Assembly: GCF_000003605.2 (NCBI RefSeq)
Contig: NW_003146289.1
Span: 329,168-362,156, forward strand
DNA length: 32,989 nucleotides
Source: Saccoglossus kowalevskii
Lineage: Eukaryota > Hemichordata > Enteropneusta > Harrimaniidae
Reading direction: 5' to 3'
Shown here piece by piece: positions 22,510-32,989 of this stretch. Both the position numbers and the translations under genes were made by a program. Each line of letters starts with the position of its first letter. The stretch's first letter is position 1. Under the pieces are notes generated by a model, which had not been told where the DNA came from, did not search any database, and saw only the letters and a list, made by a program, of their open reading frames with translations.

Positions 22510-25500
22510 GAAAATTGGAAAATGAAGCCATCGTATACCGCCGTGGGCATCACATATTAAATGAAAGGTATACATTAGTTTGTTGCAAATACAACTATCT
22601 TAGATATAATTATAAAATGTAGATTATTTTGGTGCGGAGTACCTACCTTTACAGTCTTTCTGTACTTTTCATTGCAGGATTATATATTCAGGATTTAGAC
22701 CAAAATCGAAGTAACAAATCAAGGTATGCATTCCGATGTGTACTAATGAACCCGCTTGCCGTATATTTGTTAATAATATATTGCCTTGATACTTCATATG
22801 GTTGTCGAGAGCTGTAGTATGTATGTACTTGCTATGCTAACCAGCTTCCTAAGGATATTAACAGAATCTAATAACGATGTCAATCTTTACTGTGAGATGT
22901 AGCAACACTCTTTTCTCGGGAAATACATTTCAATAATCCTATTAAATTATTTTATTATATTTTTTATATTTTAATTTGTGTATTCTAGTAGTTCCCTTGT
23001 ACTCTGAATTAAATCACTAAAAGTCAGAAATTAAAAAATCGACGAAAGATAGTGATGGATGTATTGTTAGATTGTATTTCTATTCATGCGCATGCGTTAT
23101 CAGTTTTATAAATACAAGCGATCTTACATTTCTTATCGATATACACGTTTCAAAATTGAATGTACAGGTGTGGGAGAGATACAATATTGACGATGGATGT
23201 GGCTTGCATTTTATCTAGCGATTTTTAATTAAAAACCAACATTGTATTAAATCTATATCAATTTTCTGTTTGAACTTTTATGAAATTATCGCAATATATG
23301 AAATAAAAGAACAACTCAAATCTATCCTCAAAGCAACTTTTCATACTTGAAACACAATCACTGAAATGTCCGACTCGTATTTTTAATTTAAGCATCTATT
23401 TCCGCAACAGTCCGCAATATAGAAAATATAAGATCTTTCTTATCGTATTATAGTACACATTTTCATGCCATGATAAGCTATATTCTGCTTCATGCAGAGT
23501 TGATATGATGTAGCCGGTTTTTTATTACATAACGGAATGACAAAACGTCTCACGTCTCGCCTAAAAGCCGATTTTGTGTAGCAAACAGTGTATTTTACCC
23601 CCGTTCTATACGTTACATGCAACACGTATTAAAAAAATGGCGCAACGACTAAAGCGCTTAAGTCAATCCTATGCCGAGGGGTCAATTCACACGAGAAAAT
23701 AATCAAGCAATGATTATATTAAGTACAAATTTATCATGTCGGTATTGCATTCTATGTGGATGTGCGTTAGATATTTGAAGTTATACCACGTCGTATTGAT
23801 TTTACACTACATAAAAATGTTCTTTTTTAGCAAATTAATCGCAACAATAGTGACGTACGTGCAGTCACCTCAGCCTACACTACCCTACATTTACGACGCG
23901 GACCGCAATTAGTTTGCACACGTAAACTGTTTACTCTTACACAACATTACGTTTTCCACTTGATTACAAAGGTACGATGAAGCAGCATCAGAATGATACA
24001 AGACCCATGATAATAACCCATGATTGTATGTGTCTCCGTAATGAATCTGTTACCATGCGAAGTTAATATATATATATATGAATATGTATAAGAATGAAAG
24101 AAACAATGTGTTGTTACTATACGCAATAAGGAATGGGTAACTAATAGCGCCATCGGTCAGTGTCCAAAGCGATAATAATTGGTTACAATAAACATGAAAA
24201 TTACAAAATTAGATTTTAGTTGCACATTTCAACGAAATGAAAGATACTCGTAAGATACGGAATCCAGAATAACAGTATAAACATGTTGCTCTGTCAGATT
24301 TAGTAAACATGTAGTACAAACAAACGGACAGTTGACTAAGGGAAATTATTTGATGAATTAACACTTTAATCAATGTATACAATACACATCAGTGTACCGA
24401 GCGGTAGACCTGAATTTAGAACATAATAATCAACATTAATTATCAAATTTCCATCAACATATGTTCAGGTAACATCAGCATGTTTGCAGCTGTTTTTTTC
24501 TGAAAGCATTCCTTGAATTATTGTTGCATCACAAAAAGATCTGTTTGATTAGATTGTACATGAACTCTGCGTGAACTCTGGTGACGTTCTATTGGTTTTA
24601 GCAATCCGTTAAATAAATACGACTTGAATTATGTTCTATTATTTACAAAAGCACCAGGATATGTAATTGCTTTGTGGCACGTTGTCAACCTTTAACCTGT
24701 CAGGCTTTAACAGGCTGTTGATATGTGAATAACAAAAACATTTAGTTTTGAAAACCACGCATTGGAATTCAACAATTCACAAAATCACAAGTACCATCAC
24801 TTGAATAGCTGAATTTGTTAAACGAATATAATATAATATAATATGTCAAAAATTGAATAATTCATTGATTGCATTCAACGCATGGACAATAACAAGAATC
24901 CGGTTAAAATAGAAATAACCTAAGAAAACTAACAACAGCATTCTAACGAAAAAGGAGACACAGTGAACCAGAAACGTCAACGTAATTTACATGAGTAGCA
25001 ACTGTTCATAGATAATATAAAATCTTTGCCATTTCACGTCATAGAATTTATGCCGTCTTTATGTCCTCGTCCTTGCCCTCTCATCACGCAATAATGAAAT
25101 TATCAGGGCACATAATTAACAAGAGTTGGCAGAGCCATCTCGATGCTGGGAAAATAAGAGTATTTAAAGGTGTTCTGGAGCAACGGATTGGCGAACAGAC
25201 AGAAAAGCAATTTCAAAGACATTGACTTTGTTTTAATGAAAACTTGAAGTATACATGAGGGTACGACGTACGTGTTATAATTTACTTATTTTGGAAACTC
25301 ATTTTTTTAACTGAAGGAATTAAACTAAATTAAATAATCTTGTTCGTTTATTTTGAACCTTAGAAATGACTACTATTCAACTCGGGACGTTTAATTGTAC
25401 ATAGCGTATGTTACTATGACAATCATCCAACTAAATGCATGGCCACAGCCAAATCGCTGTTTAATTGAAATAAAAAAAACACGAGTGATGTAATCGAACG
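22510..25500. other. AT-rich non-coding stretch, nothing recognised
   Basis: No gene or identifiable repeat family was recognised. Minor low-complexity patches are an (AT)7 at 24066-24079 and about four tandem ATAAT-type units near 24,824-24,842. Confidence 0.45.
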
Positions 25501-25511
25501 ACAGCCATTAC

Positions 25512-25563
25512 GGCAGCCATGTTTGTTTCACCTCGATCAATGCAGAATTACCCACGATGCACT
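25512..25563 (-). promoter_or_regulatory. Candidate minus-strand promoter: ZNF143-like site and YY1-like start box
   Basis: TTACCCACGATGCACT (25548-25563) closely matches the ZNF143/Staf consensus, which from memory is near TACCCATAATGCAYTG. About 25 bases further along the minus strand, AAACATGGCTGCC (25524-25512) matches the YY1 box AANATGGCNGC, which usually sits just after the start site and often contains the start codon. The minus-strand ATG at 25520-25518 opens MAAVMAVVRLHHS and then meets a stop, so the coding exon, if real, would have to be very short and spliced. No good donor was seen. Confidence 0.4.
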
Positions 25564-25830
25564 ATTCCCATTAGCGTAGGTATGTGGAAGTTCATAGCCA
25601 AGCGTGCTGCGTTCAAGAACAAGGTACGAAATTATGTGACGAGACCATCCCGATTTGCCGTCGATTTCCGGGTTCGGGTGCGTTTCATACAAGAAGATCG
25701 ATACGCACTACACCGCCGAGTGTAGTAGACATAATCCCGATGGCAATAGGACGTTCGAAGAAAGCTAATACAGTTGATTTATAACAGACGAAGTAAATGG
25801 AAATCACTTCAGTCGAGAAAACAAGAGACG

Positions 25831-25930
25831 ATGGCAACTCCACGTTGTGGCAGATTTATACACTACTACAGTTCGCTAATGTTTACAAACACCACGGTCA
25901 GTCACACAAAGTCCCCCAAATCCAAAGGGA
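25831..25930 (+). repeat. 100-bp diverged tandem duplication, copy 1
   Basis: Shared ordered blocks are ATGGCAA, GCAGATTT, TACTACAGTTCG (25864-25875), ACGG, CAGTCACACAAA (25899-25910) and AAAGGGA. All recur in the same order at 25999-26098, with offsets of about 168-185 because of small insertions and deletions. Confidence 0.75.
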
Positions 25931-25998
25931 TTTTTAAATGCATTGGGGAACACGAGACGAACAATTGTGCATACTCCACGTTATGACGCAGCGTGAAA

Positions 25999-26098
25999 AT
26001 GGCAATTTAAACTTTGCTTGCAGATTTTCCCGGGGAAGATTCACATAATACTACAGTTCGATAACACGGCCAGTCACACAAAATCCATAAAAAGGGAA
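25999..26098 (+). repeat. 100-bp diverged tandem duplication, copy 2
   Basis: This is the second copy of the unit. TACTACAGTTCG is at 26049-26060 and CAGTCACACAAA at 26071-26082. It carries an extra C/G-rich insertion (around 26,027-26,037) that copy 1 lacks, and it lacks a short stretch present in copy 1 after TTCG. ACTACAGTTC partly resembles the ACTACAATTCCC promoter motif, which might be why the unit was retained. Confidence 0.75.
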
Positions 26099-26131
26099 CT
26101 GCAAGTCGTATAATGCCAAAACAGTACTATG

Positions 26132-26366
26132 ATTTCACAACTTTCGAAATACGTTCGCCTTTATCGATGTTCACTGTTGGTTGGTTCCCGCCTCAAGTGT
26201 CATGGCGTACCAAGCCACAAGAGGCCGGTAACTAGTAACGAAGCCGGCATTCTGATTGGTCCGTCACTTTCTCATTGCTTGTTCTATTTCCCTTGGTTAC
26301 CTGACGGCAGCGCTTACGCTCGTGGCCGTTAAGGGGTTTCCTTTTACTTTCGAAAGTTGGGTGAAT
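26132..26366. mobile_element. MITE-like element with short inverted termini
   Basis: TTCAC-AACTTTCGAAA at the left end (AACTTTCGAAA 26139-26149) matches the complement of the right end, TTTCGAAAGTT (26348-26358) then GGGTGAA, with one 2-base gap. It spans about 230 bp, has no coding capacity and is CpG-rich. Inside are an E2F-type site TTCCCGCC (26185-26192) and an inverted CCAAT box CTGATTGGTC (26252-26261). No convincing target-site duplication was seen. The core TTCGAA is itself a palindrome, which inflates the apparent match, so this remains tentative. Confidence 0.35.
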
Positions 26367-26523
26367 AAAAAACCGTTTCTTTTGTTATAAATTTTCACAG
26401 AAACAGCGAGGAATGTCAGAAACATCTCAAATGTGTAAATCTAAGCAGGCAGTATGTTTGAGCATGGCTTTATTGTAGTATTACAGACACGTTTACGCAG
26501 AACGGAACTTGGAATTTTCAAAA

Positions 26524-26575
26524 TACGTCACTCAGTCACGTGCCTTCCGGCCGGAAAACCGGAACAATATGGCGA
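26524..26575 (+). promoter_or_regulatory. Candidate plus-strand promoter: CRE, E-box, three ETS sites, YY1 box
   Basis: Within about 50 bp lie TACGTCAC (26524-26531, CRE-like), GTCACGTG (26535-26542, USF-type E-box), CCTTCCGG (26543-26550), CCGGAA (26551-26556) and CCGGAA (26559-26564), all ETS/GABP-type, then AATATGGCGA (26566-26575, YY1-like). This order and density is typical of housekeeping-gene start regions in animals. The ATG inside the YY1 box (26569) opens a 46-codon frame to 26709, MAITSYLRLTYHS and onward, which I do not recognise. CACCA/GTAAAC near 26,650 could be a splice donor ending a short first exon. Confidence 0.5.
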
Positions 26576-26709
26576 TTACTAGTTACCTGCGTCTTACCTA
26601 CCATTCGCAAAGGACGCCGGGAACCAGCGAATGTTCACTGTACACCAGTAAACGTCTTCCCGTTCGCAAGAACACAAAGTCTAAACTATCAGAAATTCGT
26701 AACATATAA

Positions 26710-29700
26710 TTCGAGTGATGGTATAACAAAATAACTCATCATTTGTAAATTCAATCCATCGAAAAAATATAAAAAACATTTTCATAAATAACTTTAATTA
26801 TATAAATACGCTTTGAAAAGAAACAAGATTCATAAACATAAATCTATTTGAATATATTCTCACTACAAATTACACAATACTTATTTTCTAATGGAGTTTC
26901 TTCACAGCACAAACTATTGGAATCCATGCACATGTGTGAGTACTTCGGTGACACATTTTATAGCTACGCTCAAAATAGTCCATCATTTATTGCGCAACTG
27001 TGACCAAACGACAACATTCTGTTAACATCCACACATTTTCATAAAATCTCCATGCACTTTTTGACCTTTCATAAGTAAAATAGACTACAATTTACTGCAG
27101 AAAAACAATTTTCTTGGTACATTCCTACATTCTTGCATACTAAGAAGGGGTTCAGACACATTCCAAGCTGAACAATATTTTTGAACTAATAAAGCTGGTC
27201 AATCCTTTCTCAGCAATAATTAAAAAGTAATTCATCACAATATATAGGTAATATCACAGGATCCTTAGAAACCTCCACAATGATATTTTATTATTGGTTT
27301 TTCTCCCTGATATATCACGCAATATTGGGAAGGGCGGAGTTTTGATTCTCAAAACAAGTGTTCATTGTTAACAGGATTTTCAGCGAATGTTCGAGCAATA
27401 ATCTAATCACTAATCATATACATTTTTTACTAGCAGGTATGTCAGCTTATTGTAAATTAAATATTAGGTCAAATTGACCTTCGGCAATCATTTGGCAGAC
27501 ATATTGAAAGCGTATGTATAATTTGTTTATTTGTAATATACAGATATTTGTACAGGGTACATCCACTCTGCGTCACGCATTCTCCCGTCTTCGTGTCGTT
27601 AGGAGAGGAACTGGAATGATACCCGTATCATAAATAGGAAAGTCCAAGACAAAGATATAATCTCAAAAACAACAAAACAAGCACATTACACCACATTATA
27701 TTAACCTCAAAGGAGCTAGGTAGTTCGGTGCTCAGAAAAATGTATTCACATCCTATGTTTTCTTTGTCCCCCTTAAACAGTTCATGTTAGTATATCCAAA
27801 GTATTATTATATCGTACTTTTTCCAAAAGTCAACGTATATACTACATGCCAGAAAACAGATCGTATGGGTAACTTGACCACAAAACTTAGCAAGAATAAT
27901 CTGGGAAACAGGCATAGCAAATCACAAGCAAAGAGGAATGTCAAAATTGATTTATGACCGGTAACACGTGGTCATCCGTTTCCAACTAAAAGGTATGTTT
28001 GCTTAATACCTCGGGTTTGTATGATTGATGAATCCTTTCAAGATAACAATATATCTGTATGCTCGTAAATTACGTGATTTGGCTGAGCAGTCCATAAAAC
28101 ATTCATTTTGAAATGGGGCTCGTAAGTCATTGGTATTTGACAAATTGTACTTCCTGGGGCTGTAACTGTATTTACGATAGCCCGGGCAATTCAATTCAAA
28201 CATGCATATTTTCGACTCTTCTAAGCAACCACCGTTAACAAGACAAGCTATGCTTATTAGATTCGAGATGATTAATGTATAACCTAGATAGATGATACAA
28301 CAGATGCATCTGTAAAATCTTACATTATACAGTAATGATGGTGAGTTGAATCAACTCAACCGGGTTTATGGTGGAATTGCTACTAGGAGATACATTCAAG
28401 TACAATGGTTTTCACTCAAATTACATAAATTGGGAAAATAATAATGCGAATTTAATTGATTGGAGTATACATAGATTTTAAAATTGGTATTACAAAAATT
28501 CCCCAGTTTAACGCTTCATAGAATACATGTTCTTCAATTTATTTGTATTTTTGAATAACATGCAAATCTACGATAGTTTATTTATAATTATTTACAGTTT
28601 GATAAACGCGAAGTTATATATGCCATTTATTCAATCAAGTGTTATTTGTTTTGATTAGTAAGCAAGGTTTCATTACTCTGACTATTGCTTAACATTCAGA
28701 ATCACTCTAAAATGACTATTGTATGATGTCAGTAACGTCGAGTGATGTGTTTTGATTGTTTTAAAATGGATAGCGATACTCCTAATAAAAGTATGTGACG
28801 TATTTGCATGCATCCCTCTACTCTCTACTTGGGGGTATTGTATGCTGTTTTTGATGGCCATTCAACAGATATTATCATTAGCAATTATGCGCCGTTGGAT
28901 CGTATATTCTCAAATATCTATTTCCAGGCCCAAACTTGACAGTATCAGAGCCGGTGATCACATTATCTCATGTTCCTGTTCAATGTGGCTATCTTGAAAT
29001 AGACGTGTTTCTAGATTTTAATCGATGCTAATTCGTTTCGGACACGTAATACGCAACTACTTGTGTTAGTGATGGGTGTTTCTGCCTCATGCAAAGTTTA
29101 CAACTTTGTCTCATTATTATTGGATACGACTACAAGCAACGTCCTTTGATGATACACTGGGTTTTTTCGTGGACAACGCATCGTAATCTGCATATATTTC
29201 AGCCAATATATTGTAATGTACAACATTTTGAAATATCAATGGCCACATATACAATACAGCTTATATGAGACATGTTACTTATAATAAGTAGGTAGCGTGC
29301 ATACAGGTTAATTGAAATCTCTGATGTCAGGCAAAACGCAATTAATGACGACGTGCCTATTAAGTAGGTATTAATATTTCAAAGTATTTTCTTCATATGT
29401 ATCTCAGAATAGTTTGATTGCAATCCAGGAATAGTGCAAAAGGTCAATGTGAATATGATTCGAGAATAATATGGATACCTGGAGTACTGGCGCTGTAATC
29501 CTTTATATAAGAAGTATAGTACAATAGTAATTTGTTATTTACATTATTTTGTAATTTATTTGCACAGAGAAGAGATGACCCAGTTCTTCTTGGTCCCAAC
29601 TTTTTCGGATGAGGGTAAAACGAATCAGTTTAGCAACAAAACAAGAATGGTAATACATTCTTATGTTAGAGCAGCTCCAATCTCATTCTATCCCTAGACC

Positions 29701-30380
29701 CTAGACATGCAAAGAATGGTTCATAAGAGCAGTTGTTAAAAACGTGGTCGTGATAATATAATAAAATATATTTAAATAATTGCAAAGGAGTAAGATCACT
29801 ACATATTATACAGACAAGATGTTGTGTCAGTGTTTTGAGTTTGCAAAGTGTGAAGCAACAACACAGAACACAGCAGCTAAACTGTGCCTTAGATTATTAA
29901 ATAGTTATTTGTAGCTTCGAGGATTGATCAGCTACCGACAATTTCAACATCAACATCTATGCTTTACTTGCGTATTAGCTAATGTGGATTATCAACTAAT
30001 TTCAAATCCAGGGAAGGCTAAATGCTTTCTGTGTACTCGGTTATCTATACATCTCACATCTTGGTAGGATGCACATGTGCTTCAGCTTCGAATTGTAATG
30101 TTTTATTCATACGCACATTGTTCTCCCCGCCCACGGCCAGGATTGTCCATAGTCTTACTCTTCATACATGTACACTCTGATGAAAGATGGCAACTCAATA
30201 ATATTATAATTACCCTATCACGGCCAGCCCTGAAACTAAATGTATTTGTGCTGATAAATAATGCGCGGTTCAAAAACTAATTGAATCAATCTATAGCAGT
30301 GAAGAGAATACACTGCACTGTCACGTACGACCAAATGGTGGCGTATGTTTAAAGCTGCGCATATGAACATTACACCCCGT

Positions 30381-30383
<3 letters not shown>
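26710..30383. other. Non-coding stretch downstream of the candidate promoter, no exon recognised
   Basis: If the promoter at 26.52 kb is real, this could be its first intron. No recognisable exon, RNA gene or transposon was found. Frames such as 28752-28997 and 30077-30280 show no family motifs. Confidence 0.4.

Positions 30384-30432
<49 letters not shown>
30384..30432. repeat. (AT)n microsatellite, 49 bp
   Basis: Uninterrupted alternating A and T, about 24 repeats. It is expected to be length-variable. Confidence 0.97.
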
Positions 30433-30435
<3 letters not shown>

Positions 30436-32789
30436 TTTCATTTCCATTCTATAAAAATGATACCTACAATACCCGCATTGCTATTGTTATTTGAAACCGC
30501 TCCTATCGCATTATATCTGGTCATGTCGTCGCTACTGATTATAGTACCCCTTCCCGACTCTCCTACAGTCTAGATGGTAACACTTGTTAGCTTCCACGGT
30601 AGATTTGATTGCCTTGGTAATTTAAACAACTTTAGAGTTCGAGATGACAGGGTTAATAGGCATTTTGAATTTAGATGGGCGGACGTGTATATATAATATA
30701 ATCCTAATATGGAAAAATAAGCGATGACTCTGTAAAACCCACATACTCTATTGCTTACAACAATTTGTAATTTTCAATTAGTAATGCCGATTTCCGTAAT
30801 ACCATTATGTGAGGAAAGTGATGTTTATGCGGTTTTAGAGGGCGCTGTTGGTGTGTCTAGGCCGGGTGTCATGTAATTGTGTAATCGTCACGCTTTCAGT
30901 AACAGTATGCTAGTTGTTGTTCAGTATTTAGTTTTGATTTAGTTGACAGGAATTGTAGGGGGAATGAATTATTCTGGTATGTGACAGAATGTTCTTAGTT
31001 AATTTTTATATGTGGTGAGTGCAAGTATTCCGGGATATTCAATTCCTTCACTAGCAACTAGCCTCAAGCACTTCATCATCTGCTCTTACAAATTGAGAAC
31101 AAAAAGATATTTAGCCTCAAACCAGACACCATCTCATGAATGGTGTTTTGTGTGTTTATTTCTCACTATTACGTGTCCTGATTTCTATGTGAAAATATTG
31201 TAATCAAAAGTGCAGTTACTCCACACACTGTGACATACTTCTACTTAATGAATATTCAGTTACTCATTATCATAATGTATATCAGTACAGGAAGTATCAT
31301 ATTACTGTTATTCATAAAATTCAAAATGTAGGCAAAATATTGTTTTCAGACCGCGCTTTGTCTTTCTACGCTCACAATTCCCATCCCATGAATAAAGTTA
31401 ATTGTAGTTTAGGTTAGGGCGAAGAGATACACACTTCAACGCGGACACGTTGGGACTTGTTATGACAACAGGCCGTCGTGGAACTAAACACACGCGCAAT
31501 GCCGGCATTGACATGCAGTTGTTGCAAACATAATATCCAATCACAAAGCCATTACGATTCATAGATTATTGTTCGCGTGCACAACAGATGAAATTTACAT
31601 AGAAAAATTGCGAATAAAATATTTTCCGGATTTCCGAATTGCAAAAAGGTAAACCCCAAACACCCGTAATTTGCCAGCTGCTAAACGGGGAAATAAATAT
31701 CATGGGCTTTATAGAAAATCGGTTTCCCTAAAATTGAATATTTTTGCCCTTAATTGTATGTGCCATATAATTCTTTTCTCCCGGGAAATAATGTATACTT
31801 ATTTTGTTATATACTTATTTTAGAGTGTAAAATGTATGAATTTTCAATTTCAGTTGAATTTGTGACATGTGGGATTGTGTTTCAGTCATATTCACTTGAT
31901 GGGGAACTAGCTTAGCATTTAACGTACGAATTACGCGATAGCGCTAACCCGGGTGTAGCCCTATTTTTACTAGGTATTGTCGTCATGAACTAAATAAATA
32001 ATATTATCAAGGAACAAGATAATTTTTAGAACATCTGACGTTAATTCCGTTGACAGACGGGCTGTATAAGTCATCAGCGGTGTGTAGTATATAAAGAACG
32101 AAATCCTTGATAAAATGATTATGAAATTGAAACGGTACTCAAATAATAAAAATAATTGTTTGTAAGTTAGTTAAATGACTTCTGGTCCCATCCTATTATT
32201 TCTCCCGGGAGAGTTCATTTTGGAAAGTATTACTAGCGCAGATCATTCCCTAAAATGCATTAGACGAAGAAAGTAGAAGTGATATGACTATGTAATGTCG
32301 TGATTGCCTGTCTTACGTAAATTGTCGTACTCCTTAATATTTACTTTAGAGTAAAATCATTCTCCAGGGAACAGACAGTTGTATCTGTAATAAGGTCACC
32401 TAGTAGGCATCTGAACCGGTGACTTCCGTCAAAGACAGATACATTATCCATCAAGATGGGATTTCCAAGATACAAATACGTCCACAACATGTATGTAAAA
32501 TGATACACGTATTACAGTGCAGATAATGATATACATTATATTGATTACTACGCAGTATAACGGTCAATACGAAAGTCTACGCACCACGAATCGTTCTACA
32601 ACGTATGCCGACACTGATCGTCGGTTATAATTGCTTCTCAGCGTTGGATGAGTCACGTACATTTCGGTAGTTTAACTACTTCATAGTGTGATACATAAAA
32701 TAACGATTCTCATTATCTACCTCAAGTTGCTTATGTACTCGTATTTGATCAATCTGATTAAAATCTGATGTAGTGTAGTGTATGTAGTG
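30433..32789. other. Non-coding stretch, nothing recognised
   Basis: No gene was recognised. Small items: GGTTTTAGAGGGCGCTG (30831-30847) loosely resembles the CTCF core; TATACTTATTTT occurs twice near 31,793-31,825; TTTCTCCCGGGA occurs at 31775-31786 and 32199-32210; a cluster of short palindromes (CGTACG, TAGCGCTA, CCCGGG) lies near 31,923-31,953. Confidence 0.4.
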
Positions 32790-32989
32790 GCTTTAATTAT
32801 TTTGGCTATAAACTTATTTTAATTTTATTTTTTATTACTTTTGTTATTAATGCCCTTTTATTTTAACTTATTATTTTACTTTGATTTTGATTTTGTGATT
32901 TTTTTTAAATTCCGACCGACCTACCTACCTACCCGATGCCTATGTAACGAGATTTCACGAGACCCACTATCGACGATTTTAGTCAACGA
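32790..32989 (-). repeat. Probable end of an interspersed repeat with A-rich tail, cut by the window edge
   Basis: On the minus strand, reading in from the edge, ordinary-composition sequence leads to a GGTAGGTAGGTAGGTCGGTCGG-type tetranucleotide tract (32934-32913) and then an A-rich region of about 110 bases with AAAT and AAAAT units. Unique-looking sequence, a short microsatellite, then an A-rich tail is the arrangement of a retroposed element's 3' end. The body lies outside the window, so neither family nor coding content can be stated. Confidence 0.4.

Larger units (their letters stand above)
25564..26570. other. CpG-rich island-like region
   Basis: CpG dinucleotides are far more frequent than in neighbouring DNA: about 16 in 26,140-26,355 and about 17 in 26,490-26,680 by hand count. 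It contains the 100-bp duplication, the inverted-repeat element and promoter-type motifs. Its open frames (for example 25519-25725 and 26129-26332) overlap in different frames and show no protein homology; CpG-rich DNA with few stops explains them. Confidence 0.5.

Noticed and set aside
25519-26734. Several overlapping plus-strand frames as protein-coding genes
   Set aside because: They overlap in different frames, show no homology, and are explained by the lower stop density of CpG-rich promoter-like DNA. Only the ATG in the YY1 box is kept as a possible first exon.
28752-28997. 81-codon plus-strand frame with a hydrophobic start
   Set aside because: No recognisable family, no promoter or splice context, and a length expected by chance.
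31905-31965. tRNA-like sequence (TAGCTTAGCATTTAACG resembling box A)
   Set aside because: No box B (GGTTCGANTCC), and the acceptor stem does not pair.

Overview
This looks like an AT-rich stretch of animal nuclear DNA (roughly two thirds A+T by eye), most likely from an invertebrate and possibly a mollusc. The evidence is indirect: no dense gene packing and no ribosome-binding sites, a decayed non-LTR retrotransposon, a decayed copy of a Cys-tailed nuclease-like family that I recall as multicopy in cnidarians, molluscs and other aquatic animals, microsatellites, and vertebrate-style promoter motifs in one CpG-rich patch. No intact protein-coding gene, tRNA, rRNA or CRISPR array was recognised. 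Nearly all open frames are short and no longer than chance predicts at this base composition.

Layout. 1-8250 is almost featureless, apart from an 11-bp minisatellite (6916-6992) and a modest GC bump with an open frame near 3.2-3.5 kb. 8264-10298 is the only stretch with clear protein homology, and all of it reads on the minus strand. It holds (a) a FEN/PIN-like nuclease-family pseudogene (10298 down to about 9215), broken by several frameshifts and two in-frame stops, and (b) about 150 bp further on, a 5'-truncated, internally deleted CR1/L2-type LINE reverse transcriptase (9067 down to about 8264). 10.3-13.9 kb shows nothing coding. 13.98-15.13 kb has interleaved inverted repeats and three copies of a bipartite 28-bp motif beside CCAAT/TATA-like sequence. 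15.14-25.5 kb is AT-rich and almost empty, with a strand-skewed G/T tract, a C12 run and one 10-bp perfect hairpin.

25.5-26.7 kb is the most promising regulatory region. It is CpG-rich compared with its surroundings. On the left is a ZNF143-like site followed by a minus-strand YY1-like start box. On the right is a tight CRE-like / E-box / triple-ETS / YY1 cluster pointing to the plus strand. Between them lie a diverged 100-bp duplication and a 230-bp element with MITE-like inverted ends that encloses E2F and CCAAT sites. I read it as a candidate divergent promoter whose exons are mostly outside what can be recognised here. 26.7-33 kb is again largely empty, with an (AT)n microsatellite at 30.4 kb and, at the right edge, what looks like the A-tailed end of an interspersed repeat running off the window.

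No previously undescribed multi-gene system is evident. The best leads are the nuclease-family pseudogene, the promoter island and the bipartite repeated motif.
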